A DNA stretch of 13,709 nt from Hymenochaete sp. R1 (taxonomy: Eukaryota; Basidiomycota; Agaricomycetes; Hymenochaetales; Hymenochaetaceae). Position 1 is the first letter of the stretch; each line of letters starts with the position of its first letter. The notes under the pieces were generated by a model. The model saw only the letters and a program-made list of their open reading frames with translations. It was not told the DNA's origin and ran no database searches. Shown here in pieces: positions 1-8,929 of this stretch. The stretch covers positions 1-13,709 of the forward strand of contig JAFREE010000309.1 of the NCBI GenBank assembly GCA_019400425.1, written 5' to 3'. Position numbers and translations under genes: made by a program.

Positions 1-471
1 TCAAAAAGCGCATTTAATTTTTCAATTCCCTTTCAAGTCTTTTTTTTAACGCGGGATATCCGAAAATCCCCAGAGTGTCCACGGAACAGTTGAAACTGAG
101 ACCAAATGGGTTCGTATAAATAAAAAACCGCAATAATGCGCAAGTACTCTTATTTTCCCCCTCCATTTCTTAATAAATGCAAACCTATCAGCTATACAAA
201 ACATGTTTCATCTTGATTCCATACTGGACAGTCGAGGTACGTAACTTCGAACCCGTAAGGGAAATCGTAGGAGACTTGCGTCTTATTCCTTATACTATTT
301 GTCAGTAGAATTCGACTAAAGCTGCATCCTTGATGGGACTGCGTTGAGATGACCAATGCCTTCAATGGAACTCATACGGTAAGAAAGTGATTCCAGAGCA
401 CAAATTTGGCTTCTAGCACTATCATACTTTGAAGAGATCAGGGTTCATTTTCTATACCGAATAATTACTCT
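1..471. other. Non-coding stretch downstream of the clamp-loader gene
   Basis: No reading frame longer than about 20 codons begins here that I would call a gene, and I see no tRNA or rRNA fold. The stretch is AT-rich, with a T8 run near 41-48 and several TAATAA-like strings. The part next to 472 should hold the 3' UTR and polyadenylation region of the leftward gene that ends there. Confidence 0.5.
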
Positions 472-1851
472 TCAGCGATAAAAAGAAAGATTGGAAAAAC
501 TTGCCATTTTGCATAAGCGTGCTACGAGACCCCCCAGTTGGACAAGCGTGCCTACACCTTCCAGTACCCGCATATGCGTAAACCCGATCTCCTACAGTCC
601 TTTGTCAGATCGTGAAAGTAGTATGTGATATAGCGAAGAGATAAGGCTGACCTTAATGAATTCCAGCTTCGTATATTCAGGAATGCTGGATTATCGTGAG
701 TCATACTACAGTAGGTTCAAAATAGCACGCACTCGTCAAACACCTTCACTACCCTGAATATTGTCACCACGATATCAATCGCGCTGTATCCTTGGTCCCA
801 TAGCTCCGTCAACTTTTCCATCGCGACGTTCACGTCCCCCTTCAAGCACGCCTTGATGAGCGTCTGCACAAGGATCGGATGCGGTTGGTCGCACACTTTG
901 AAAACGTTATCGCCTGACACAAAGCCGAACCCGGAGTGGGTAGATTGCAGGTTATTGATTGCTTGCCGCATATCACCTTCGGCGGTGAAAATGAGGGCGG
1001 TGAGACCGTCATCGTTGTATTGCACCTAAGAGCATAGGTTAAGATGCAGATGCAGCCTTCTGACTCTAACACACCTTCTCTGCATCGCATATTTCTAGAA
1101 GCCGTTTCAGAATTTCCTCGTCTCGTAGTTTGGCATATCTCAGTATGGCGCAACGCGATTGGATGGGCTCAATGATTTTATTGGACATGTTGCATGCTAG
1201 GGCAAAGCGAGTTGTATTTGAATAGATCTCCATTGTCCTCCGAAGGGCTTGTTGGGCACCGGCTGTCATACTATTCAAAACATGAAGCCCTCCCATATAG
1301 AATTAAGAAAGAGTACGATGGATCTACCTGTCGGCTTCATCGAGAATGACAATCTTGTGTCTGCCTGCAGGTAAGGTTACTTTCTTCTGGGCGAAAGCCT
1401 TAATTTTATTCCGTACGACGTCGATGCCTCTAGTTTGAATGAGCATATGACGCCGGTATGAATTTAATGTTCTTACTTACCTATCATCCGAAGCATTCAG
1501 CTCCAGTACACCTTCCTTGTAGGCTTCTCCTAGAAGTTGGTGTGCCAAGCAATGGATGCTTGTTGTTTTTCCTATACCCGGTAGACCCTTTACGTGCGCA
1601 ATCACTTGGTTAATCCCCTACAGAAGTTTCGAAGACGCACCGATATGATAATGTGTGGGCAGTTCCCGTCCCTTGCAATGACCTTCAAACGCTCTATAGT
1701 TTCGAAATTGCCAACAATGTCGTCCAGTAACGTCGGCCTGAACTTTTCTACCCTGCTCTACCATTAGCCAAAGCTCACTTAAGTATCGAGAATGACATTA
1801 CCAAGGAAGCTCATAAGGTGTATCGTTTGAGGCCGACTTGCCTTTCGACAT
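472..1851 (-). CDS. RFC4: Replication factor C small subunit (human RFC2 / yeast Rfc4 type), 8 exons, 337 aa
   Basis: This is an AAA+ ATPase subunit of the clamp loader that places PCNA on primer-template DNA in the nucleus. On the minus strand I join exons 1851-1802, 1752-1641, 1587-1481, 1429-1328, 1270-1075, 1025-733, 685-652 and 591-472. All seven introns are GT-AG and 47-60 bp long, and the sum is exactly 338 codons including the stop. Visible motifs are Walker [10 protein letters not shown] (residues 55-63), Walker B DEAD (120-123), the sensor-1 region FALACN (146-151) and the SRC arginine-finger motif (162-164). The small-subunit collar domain follows, with FKVCDQPHP and, in the last exons, [16 protein letters not shown] and [11 protein letters not shown]. 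The C-terminal wording and [14 protein letters not shown] match the human RFC2/yeast Rfc4 branch better than the other small subunits. Length agrees with the family (about 320-355 aa). Reading without introns would disrupt the Walker A lead-in and truncate the C-terminus. The start is the first ATG and gives MSKGK. Confidence 0.95.
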
Positions 1852-1936
1852 GGTTGCTTGAGAACGAACGCGGTCGGAGAAGAACGCGACTCGACGCGTC
1901 GCGGAAGTGACCATCGTTTTTCCGTTTGGCTCACCC
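1852..1936. promoter_or_regulatory. Compact bidirectional promoter with an MCB-type ACGCGT box
   Basis: Only 85 bp separate the start codons of the leftward clamp-loader gene and the rightward seryl-tRNA synthetase gene, so both promoters must share or overlap this space. ACGCGT lies at 1894-1899 inside the 10-bp palindrome CGACGCGTCG (1892-1901). A partial copy, AACGCG, lies at 1883-1888. A second ACGCGT (1975-1980) falls in the synthetase's first coding exon. ACGCGT is the core MBF binding site (MluI cell-cycle box) of many yeast S-phase genes; its use here is inferred. No TATA box is evident. Confidence 0.6.
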
Positions 1937-3540
1937 ATGTCACTTGCTAACTTTCTGACGAACGGCGTTTGTCGACGCGTTCGTCATGTAGAAAATGCAT
2001 TCCCGTGAGTGCTCTGTTTATATTTGAAGCTGGCTACTGACAGCAATATGTAAAGTCACCAACGAAGCCTTACAACTTCATTAATTCGTAAGACGAAGGG
2101 GAAAGGGCCAGCCCAAGCTTCGTCCGGTCTTCCGAAACCTCGTCTAGACTACAAAGGAGTCTCAGAGGACGTCTTATACAAGTCTCATAATGCTTTCAAT
2201 CGCAAGTCTCCTATACCTGTCGGCGCCGTGCAAACCATATCACGCCTTTATGCGGAATACAAACGACTTTCGTCGGCTTTGAACGCCAAAATACACACCC
2301 GTTCAACCATCGGAGACAGGATACGGGATGCCACGGGACTGGACAAAGATGTGGCCAAGAATGATGCCAAAGTACTCAAGTGCGAGATCTCCGAGCTAGA
2401 GCAGAAGCTCGCTGAAGTTGAAGAAAACCTGTTTTCGCTCGCTATTACTCTGCCAAACGACACTCATCACGCTGTTCCCATTGGCCCGGAAGAAGCTGCA
2501 TTAATTACTGCGACTTATGGACCAGATCTCATTCTTGCGGACCCGAAACGAGACCATGTTTCTGTTGGTAAAACCTTGGATCTCCTCGACTTTGAAGCAG
2601 CGGCGACAGTATCTGGATCGTCCTGGTACTATCTCCTCAACGAAGGTGCTCTCCTCGAGTTCGCACTGACACAATTCGCTTTGAGTAAGGCCCTGGCACG
2701 CGACTTTAAGGCTACTATAACGCCAGATGTGATCCGCTCAGACGTTGCGACGCGGTGCGGGTTCCAGCCTCGAGATCACAGCGACCCGCCAGTGCACCAG
2801 ATGTACCACCTTCAGAAGGCGGTGCCAAATCAGCCGGACCTTGTACTGAGTGGGACTGCAGAGATTCCTCTAGCGGGCTTGTTTGCAAACAAGATTTTTC
2901 AGGAGGCCGAACTGCCGCTGAAGCATGTCGGGCTCGGTAAGGCTTTCCGATCCGAAGCTGGAGCTAGAGGGGCCGATACAAGGGGGTTGTATCGTGTCCA
3001 CCAGTTCTCTAAGCTGGAATTATTTGCTGTTACTAGACAAGAGGACAGCGAGAGCATGATGCAGGAGATGCTCGATTTGCAAGTCGACATCTTCAGCAGC
3101 CTTGGTCTGAGCATACGGTAAATTTTTAGCCTTCTCATATGTGCATTACTGACTCGAGATACAGTGTTCTTGATATGCCAACTGAGGAGCTTGGAGCAAG
3201 TGCATTTCGGAAGTATGATATTGAAGCATGGATGCCTGGAAGGGGTCGCTGGGGCGAAGTCTCATCTACGTCAAACTGTACGGATTACCAGTCTCGGCGG
3301 CTTCACATTCGCTACAGACGAGCAGCAGAAGTGACTACGGATGGCAATACTTCTCTGCTGTTTGCTCATACCCTCAATGGGACGGCTGCTGCTATACCTC
3401 GGTTGATTGTTGCTCTATTGGAGAATGGAGCGCGATTCGACGATAATGGGAAAGTTGTTGGAGTTAATTTACCGTCTGCATTGAAGCCTTTTTGGCCAGG
3501 CGGTGATAATTCTAGTAATTCTTGTATACTTTGGGTTTGA
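1937..3540 (+). CDS. DIA4: Seryl-tRNA synthetase, mitochondrial type, 3 exons, 501 aa
   Basis: A class II aminoacyl-tRNA synthetase that charges tRNA-Ser, very likely in the mitochondrion. Exons are 1937-2004, 2056-3117 and 3165-3540; they join to exactly 502 codons with stop. Exon 1 and the start of exon 2 give an Arg-rich, acid-poor leader ([20 protein letters not shown], then [12 protein letters not shown]), as expected for a mitochondrial presequence. A bacterial-type helical coiled-coil arm spans about residues 82-152. Motif 1 lies near 245-259 ([15 protein letters not shown]), the serine-binding TAE at 290-292, motif 2 from 320 ([20 protein letters not shown]) and motif 3 at 448-457 ([10 protein letters not shown], Arg456). 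The first intron (2005-2055) uses GTGAGT and an AAG acceptor; the nearer CAG at 2043 would run into TAA, so the longer form is chosen. Intron 2 is 3118-3164. The core is certain; exon 1 is a model from frame, splice signals and leader composition. Confidence 0.92.
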
Positions 3541-3740
3541 ATCAATGATTTGTGCGTGCATAATGGATTAAGACCACATTTTGTTACATAAAGAATATTA
3601 ATGAGCGAAATCTTGCATACAGCCGCTGGTCTAAAGTATTTGTGTCGCGTGTGGAATCATCATTTCTTTCTTTCCACCACTCGCCTTGCTCTCGTCCTTT
3701 TCCGCAGCATTCTACTTCACGATACCACGATACGAACGTC
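3541..3740. other. Short gap with the promoter of the RanGAP gene
   Basis: These 200 bp separate the synthetase stop from the next start codon on the same strand. The half before the start codon is pyrimidine-rich (CTTTCTTTCC and CTCTCGTCCTTTTCC strings), a common feature of fungal transcription start regions. There is no clear TATA box, and no other gene is seen here. Confidence 0.4.
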
Positions 3741-4986
3741 ATGTCTACTTCACGAGTCTTTTCAATTCATGGGCAAGGATTAAAACTTAACTCGCGTGCG
3801 GACATCGAACCGCATCTTAAAACCCTAAGAGAGATGAAGGAGACGGAGGAAGTTCACTTTGGAGGAAACACCCTCGGCGTTGAAGCCAGCGAAGCTCTTG
3901 CAGAAGTCTTAACAGGTTTGAAATCTCTGAAAGTAAGTACAGTGGAACACAATATCAACCTCAAGGTAAGCTAACTGCGTCCTGCAGGTAGCAGACTTCG
4001 CCGACATCTTCACCGGACGGTTGATCACAGAGATTCCGCAAGCGCTCGCCGCCATCTGCAACTCCCTCAAAGACAATACCTCTCTCGTCGAACTCGATCT
4101 GAGCGATAATGCTTTTGGTGGACGCTCCGCAGACCCTATTGTTCCCTTCCTCACACAAAATCGTACATTCCGGATTCTCAAACTCAACAACAACGGTCTT
4201 GGGCCATCAGGCGGGACCATTATTGCGAACGCTTTACTCGAGTCCGCCAGATTGAGTGGTGAAGAGAGAAAGCAGTCAAACTTACGGACGGTCATTTGTG
4301 GACGGAATCGATTGCAAGACGATTCGGCACCGTTGTTCGCGGAAGCGTTTGCTGCGCATGGAAATCTAGTCGAGGTGAAGATGCCGCAGAACGGGATTCG
4401 TATGGATGGTATCGCTGCGCTCGCAAAAGGGTTGGCATCGAACCCGAAACTGGAGAGCTTGGATCTACAGGACAACTGTGCGAAAGGAGTGGGGACGAGA
4501 GCATTGGCAAAGGCTCTTGCTTCGTGGCCGAGTCTGAGACATCTAAATCTGTCGGAGTGCTTACTCGGTGGAAAGGCAGGGATCGCGCTTGCGCTGGCAT
4601 TGAGTCATGGGTCAAGTCCAAAGCTCGAGACGCTGAAGCTAGAGCTAGGAGAGCTAGACCATCGTTCTCTCAGCGTATTAGCCAAAGCAATCCACGACCA
4701 TGGATCTGAAATAACGACGTTGTCTATCGATGCAAACCGCGCGGATCCCGATGACCAATGCATTCAGGACATTCGAGCGGCTTTAGCGGTTCACGGCCAC
4801 GAGGATGCGCTACCCGAACTAGAGGAGATGGAAGAGTTTGAGGAGGAGGAAGACGAAGAGGAAGAAGAGAAAGAAGCTGAGGAAGAGGAAGAGGAAGAGG
4901 CGGCGAAGGAGCCGGTAAAGGCGGACGACATGGAGGCAGACGACTTAGCTGATCTTCTCGCGAAGACTTCTCTGGGCGGGAAGTAA
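3741..4986 (+). CDS. RNA1: Ran GTPase-activating protein (RanGAP/Rna1), 2 exons, 396 aa
   Basis: A cytoplasmic leucine-rich-repeat protein that stimulates GTP hydrolysis by Ran and so sets the direction of nuclear transport. Exons are 3741-3932 and 3988-4986; the 55-bp intron has GTAAGT, a GCTAAC branch site and CAG. The product begins MSTSRVFSIHGQGLKL. It carries the conserved FADIFTGR segment (residues 68-75), LRR units such as LVELDLSDNAFG, LKLNNNGLGPSGG and LESLDLQDN, and the CGRNRL loop near 168-173. It ends with a strongly acidic Glu-rich tail (about 341-368) and a short EADDLADLLAK close. This order, including the acidic tail, matches fungal Rna1 proteins, as does the length (yeast and fission-yeast homologues are about 390-410 aa). 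The start is the first ATG that gives the FSI-G-LKL N-terminus; an ATG at 3642 in the same frame would add a non-conserved extension and is not used. Confidence 0.94.
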
Positions 4987-5284
4987 ACACATAACTCTCA
5001 TCTAGACTTTTCTTTTCAAATGGATTCAAGAAAACAATGTACTTCCCATGTAGCTTTCACCCACATACTTGTCACTTTCCATTATCAATTCCAAGCTCAA
5101 ATCGATACGGGACATACACTGCGCGCAAGGTCGTTATGGCGGGGGGTCGATTTGGTCCGGTCAGCGGTTGACAGACGACCTGATCGACATCATCCAGCCG
5201 TCCTGGCATACGGGTCTGTCCAGGTCGGGCCACTCACCCTAATCGGGCTGATCGAGGCTTAAGCAGGCTTACTGTCGTGGGATC

Positions 5285-5443
5285 GAGGCCAGATCCTATC
5301 ACGTCGGATGGCCCTCCCTGTTCTGCGCTCCGGTCAAGGGTGGCTGGCCTCAGCTGACCATATATCCGCCATAGGTCCTGGACGACGAGTTCATTTCAAG
5401 CCAGGTTACCTGGCTCGATCTGTCCGAGGGCATTCCAGGACCT
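5285..5443. repeat. Nested inverted repeats (8-bp and 10-bp arms, plus a 17-bp hairpin)
   Basis: GAGGCCAG (5285-5292) is inverted as CTGGCCTC (5344-5351). AGGTCCTGGA (5373-5382) is inverted as TCCAGGACCT (5434-5443). Both pairs enclose 51 bp. Inside the second pair is a tight hairpin, AGCCAGGT-T-ACCTGGCT (5399-5415). The arms are perfect, but I cannot say whether the structure is functional or a remnant of a non-autonomous transposon. Confidence 0.6.
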
Positions 5444-5569
5444 CCTCTTTTTGCTGCTCTTTCCGGATTCGGACTTTGTTTGGCAAAAGTTTTACTGCAT
5501 TTGGAAAAAGGATGTGTAGAAAAAATGATTATTAATATTACAGACGGATACAGAAAATATTAATATTTA

Positions 5570-5599
5570 CATATACATATATATATATATATGTATATG
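5570..5599. repeat. AT microsatellite forming a perfect 30-bp palindrome
   Basis: The 15-base arm CATATACATATATAT is followed directly by its exact reverse complement. The core is an (AT)n run, so self-complementarity is expected there. The flanking CATATAC/GTATATG arms extend the symmetry beyond the simple repeat. It could extrude a cruciform; no function is known. Confidence 0.85.
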
Positions 5600-5987
5600 C
5601 GTGTACGGTGACTGCGTGCACCCACACAAGCCAGCTTAAATGAAGAGAAGTTAGAGTGGATCACTAATATTAATATCATAAGCTTAAGACTTACCTGTCG
5701 GAAGGCGGCCTGCATCCAGGACATCAGTGTCCTATGATTTCACTGAGTATCAGATTCAGCCGAGAGATCAGGCATAGTTTTGGTCCAGGAAGACGGAAGA
5801 TAGACAGCAAGGCTTGGGCATAGACTTCTCAGCATACTTGCGGGAGGAGACTACGAGACAGAGCGAGGACACCCAGAAGAGTTGAAGACATCACGGATAT
5901 AGAGGTAGCGGAGTTGTCCATAGGCCGTAGCGATTCGAATGACTCCATCATGCCGCAAGTTGCATTCATGCAACGGTAACCTACAAA

Positions 5988-7322
5988 TTAGAGACGCCTA
6001 AGCGTCGACGATGTTCCTTTCCCTCCGAATGAAAAAACTTTCCTCTCCGTAATCACCAATATCTCCCATTCCACATATACCCACCACCCCTCACCAGCGC
6101 CCCTTCTTCTTCCCCGTCTCCGTGATACCTCCCTTACACATGTACGCGACATCTCGATGTCGTCGTCATACCGAGTATCGCGCTCGATATGCACTCCATC
6201 CCGCGCATCGTCGGGGATGAACATCTCCTCGAAGCGCCGAATGCGAATGGGCACGCGCGGCATGGCATCGTACAAGGGTCCGGCGGTGGAGGTCTTCGGC
6301 GAATCGGTGCACTGTGCACCTTCGCTCTTCGTCGGCTCCTCTTTCCCTTTCCCTTTCCCGCTGCCTATCCTCGTCGACGCCAAGTCCGCTCCGGCAGTCC
6401 TGACAACATTCGCCTCGGACTCATCCCGTTTCATCGCACCGAGTGCGTGGCTGGGCTTCAAGAGTGGATGGGGGACGAGAAGTCCGCTTTCGACGACCTT
6501 GGCGGGTCTTCTCTTCTGTCCGCGGCGTTTCTTGCTTGCTTCTCGCTCATTCCCGGAGCTCTCGACAGAGGGGGGTGCATACGTAGCGAACGCGGTGCAA
6601 ACCGACGTAGCGAGTGTTGCACTCGCCTTGTACGCAGTCTTCGACGACGAATGTCCGAAGAACGGGTACGTCGCGAGTGCGCTTCGGCTGGTGGAAGCGG
6701 GGGCCCTGGTGCCCGTCGAAGTGGTCGAGCTTCCGCGCTCGACATTGAAATGACGAAGATTGAGCGACGCCAGGTCCAGAATGGACGAGTCGCTGTTGTC
6801 TTTGGTCACGAAACGCGAATGGAGAACTCTGTTCCCTTGGGGGGGGTCTGGGATGGTAGTAAGGGTAGGCGGAGGGGGTGCAGCACACGCCGGGGTCATT
6901 TGGGACAGCTGCTCGCTCCTCTGTTCGATGGCGAAGCTTACGCGGCATGTTTTGCTGCCGTGTAATGGGGTCGGGTCCTGGCCGGAGTTGGTACGCTTGC
7001 GCGCGGGATCGATAAGGATGCCGGATGGAGGGGGGGAACCAGAAGAGTTAAGCCGTTTGGAAGGGAGTTGCCTTTTGGCTGCGGTGTGAATGGCGTGGGC
7101 TCCAGACCTATGTGGAACTTGACGGATGCGATTTGTTCCCCGAGCGAGACCTCCGCCAGCGACTCGCGCTTTGAGGATGCCTTTCCTTCGGGTTTTCGCT
7201 TCGCCAACCCTGTGTGCCGTTAGGACGCGCATTGGTGGGTCAATAGTGATCGGAACTGAGGGGGTGATGTTGTCGCCGTCGCATTCGGGACACCACAAAG
7301 AGTCCACGTTAGAGTCGGACAT
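5988..7322 (-). CDS. Orphan basic, low-complexity protein, single exon, 444 aa (hypothetical)
   Basis: I do not recognise this protein. It is one uninterrupted frame from ATG (7322) to TAA. The N-terminus has a single CPEC pair (residues 11-14), too little for a zinc finger alone. Most of the rest is rich in Ser, Thr, Pro, Ala and Arg and looks disordered. Basic clusters KTRRKGILKAR (43-53) and KKRRGQKRRPAK (264-275) could be nuclear localisation signals. A more ordered, charged patch lies near the C-terminus (IRIRRFEEMFIPDDARDG, then an acidic and an Arg-rich stretch RRRGRRRG). No signal peptide or membrane segment is seen. Long open frames exist on the opposite strand (6157-6753, 6189-6965), as GC-rich sequence often produces, so frame choice is not absolute. 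The minus frame is preferred for its length, its clean start and the pyrimidine-rich leader before the ATG. A hidden intron near the 3' end cannot be excluded. Confidence 0.6.
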   Translation of the reverse strand: MSDSNVDSLWCPECDGDNITPSVPITIDPPMRVLTAHRVGEAKTRRKGILKARVAGGGLARGTNRIRQVPHRSGAHAIHTAAKRQLPSKRLNSSGSPPPSGILIDPARKRTNSGQDPTPLHGSKTCRVSFAIEQRSEQLSQMTPACAAPPPPTLTTIPDPPQGNRVLHSRFVTKDNSDSSILDLASLNLRHFNVERGSSTTSTGTRAPASTSRSALATYPFFGHSSSKTAYKASATLATSVCTAFATYAPPSVESSGNEREASKKRRGQKRRPAKVVESGLLVPHPLLKPSHALGAMKRDESEANVVRTAGADLASTRIGSGKGKGKEEPTKSEGAQCTDSPKTSTAGPLYDAMPRVPIRIRRFEEMFIPDDARDGVHIERDTRYDDDIEMSRTCVREVSRRRGRRRGAGEGWWVYVEWEILVITERKVFSFGGKGTSSTLRRL

Positions 7323-7480
7323 GGTTAATAATGATAGAACCTGGGGAGGTCGAAATCGTTAGCTACGAACCTGCTACTTAAATACAGTTGAGATAAAAGC
7401 TGTCGGGAGAAAAAAAAAGGGTTCCTCGCGCTTCTGTAACTGAAAGACAAAAAGACGAAGGGAATGCTCGGAGAGAAAGA
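7323..7480 (-). promoter_or_regulatory. Pyrimidine-rich leader and probable promoter of the 444-aa ORF
   Basis: Read on the minus strand, the DNA ahead of the ATG at 7322 is rich in C and T, including a TTTTTTTTCTCCC tract complementary to 7408-7420. A TATTTAAG string lies closer to the start. Such CT tracts before the start are common in filamentous-fungal promoters. The exact transcription start cannot be read from sequence. Confidence 0.35.
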
Positions 7481-8419
7481 TAAAAGAAGACTAGCGCGGC
7501 GTACTAGTTTTCTCTCACATGCGCAGCGCGCAGTACCCTTTCCAGCACCCCTTTGTCTCCTTGTTAGCTGCGCCGTGGTGGTCCTCGAAAAGTCCTCGAA
7601 AGAAACGTCGGGTCCGGCGAGAAGATGGTCCGTTGAGAGCAAGGTTTGAGACGAACGATTGCGTTTCGTCTGCGCACTGGTACCGGTCTGTAATTACCTA
7701 CTCTTCAGTTTAATTTGCGATGGTTGTGTTTGAAGTGGTCCTTCTTGAAGCTCTTCTGAGCTGTCCTCTTTGGTGCTACTTGGAGTGACGAGCTGGGATA
7801 GCCAGGCGCGTGCGAGCAACGCGAAAATGTCGGGATGGAGTCGAGGTGGTGGTGATGCAGAGACCGACGAAATACAAATTTTTTTCAGCTAACGGTTGAT
7901 CCATTTCCGAACATTTGTCACGTGATGTTTCCGTTTATGGTACGATCGACCACTTTGTTGCCCAACGATTGATCTGCTCACATATCTGTAATCATAAGTA
8001 TATATGTATTGGTAGTCCCAAGCTAAGTCGAAATTATAATATTCTTTACATTTAAGTTTCAATAATACTCATAATTTCCCAAAGTTATATTGTCATATGT
8101 AAGTATTAGTGCTAGAGGGTCTAATTATTTGTAGGAGTTGTTTATAATTCCAGTACTTTGTTTTTCTGTTGCATTAATACTAAACTGAATAGGAATTACG
8201 AGAATATTAATTAAAAGACTGCGAGAAGTTCGAGACGATCGCGCGTGTGATTTCGTTACAGATTCCGTGTCTCCGACTGTCTGCCATTCACCGTCTCGTC
8301 CAATCTCTCGGCCATTCATTGTTACTCGCATTCCGAAGGATCTGCCTCAGCAGTAAGTACTTCGGATGCGTGAATTTCAGCTTAAATCACTAACAATTGA
8401 AATAGACAATCAAATCATT
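7481..8419. other. Divergent intergenic region with a TCACGTGA E-box
   Basis: This gap lies between the leftward 444-codon ORF and the rightward small gene. I see no conserved coding frame; ORFs at 7464-7649, 7325-7642 and 8125-8331 show no motif. The symmetric site TCACGTGA (7918-7925) is a consensus for bHLH factors of the Cbf1/Pho4 class and could serve either gene. The 7980-8220 part is AT-rich. The segment just before 8353 is likely transcribed leader of the small gene, because a good intron starts there. Confidence 0.45.
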
Positions 8420-8782
8420 ATGATCAAACTTTACCATACATTGATTGTGGCCGGTTGCGGCGTGTATTACTTTGCCGTCCGCATCCTCCGCGGGCTCGTC
8501 AAGGGCGTTTCGCGTTTTGTAATAGGAGGTGTCGTGGGCGCGGGCCGAGTATTCCTAGACGAAGTAGAGAAAGCGTCGACAGATGTCGACGCTATGATGC
8601 GGGCTGTGGAGACCGCGGAGGCAGACGGTAGAATCTACCCTGTGCGCTCATCTTTCTTCTTTTGGTTCTCGTCCTTCGTATGCTAAGCACCTTCGCAGTT
8701 CCATCTCCGCTTCGTTCATGTCGGTGGTCGAGACGGTGGCGCGCAAGAAATGGTCGTTGTAAGCGGACCGGTTACGTTCTAA
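8420..8782 (+). CDS. Candidate small hydrophobic protein, about 101 aa (hypothetical)
   Basis: Not recognised. Just upstream is a convincing leader intron, 8353-8405: GTAAGT donor, CTAAC branch string, TAG acceptor, 53 bp. This supports rightward transcription. From the ATG at 8420 the frame gives MIKLYHTLIVAGCGVYYFAV, one likely membrane helix, then a Gly/Val-rich stretch (FVIGGVVGAGRVFL) that may be a second. An acidic helix follows (FLDEVEKASTDVDAMMRAVE). The frame can simply run to the stop at 8684-8686 (88 aa). I prefer a second intron, 8642-8698 (GTGCGC donor, GCTAAG branch, CAG; 57 bp), leading in phase to a new C-terminus and TAA at 8780-8782. A 71-bp intron from 8628 is a weaker option. 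The small size and lack of a known homologue keep confidence low. Confidence 0.4.
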
Positions 8783-8929
8783 CCTAGCGTAAACAAAACA
8801 AGTCAGTAGTGGGCCGGGGAAGCTTGAACATCCAAGGAGAGTCCATGTCAACAACAAAAAACTTTCTGCTTGCTCCTGTTTCAGGTTTCCAGCAATAATA
8901 ATGTAAAAAAACAATGTCATTTGTATGTT

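Larger units (their letters stand above)
4987..5987. other. Intergenic kilobase with inverted repeats and AT-rich microsatellite
   Basis: No convincing coding sequence is seen between the RanGAP stop and the end of the leftward 444-codon ORF. The 5100-5450 part is comparatively GC-rich and has several inverted repeats (listed separately). From 5528 it turns AT-rich, with ATTAATATTA, AATATTAATATT and TAATATTAATAT strings at 5531, 5556 and 5666 around an AT palindrome. Short open frames (5020-5262, 5308-5535) lack recognisable motifs. The mix could be a decayed non-autonomous element, but I found no terminal repeats or target duplication. Confidence 0.5.

Noticed and set aside
842..1153. Minus-strand ORF of 103 codons overlapping the clamp-loader gene
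   Set aside because: It lies in a different frame from the conserved exons and spans an intron; composition looks random.
1588..1640. Apparent extra residues ([10 protein letters not shown]) ahead of the clamp-loader Walker A motif
   Set aside because: They come from reading a 53-bp GT-AG intron; splicing gives [13 protein letters not shown], as the family requires.
3909..4621. Minus-strand ORFs (188 and 109 codons) opposite the RanGAP gene
   Set aside because: They mirror the repetitive, codon-biased RanGAP exon and show no motif of their own.
4724..5029. Minus-strand Pro/Leu-rich ORF
   Set aside because: It is the complement of the Glu-rich GAG/GAA tract of RanGAP.
6157..6965. Two plus-strand ORFs (198 and 258 codons) within the 444-codon minus ORF
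   Set aside because: No motif or promoter seen; open antisense frames are common in GC-rich coding DNA. Noted as a caveat to the orphan gene only.
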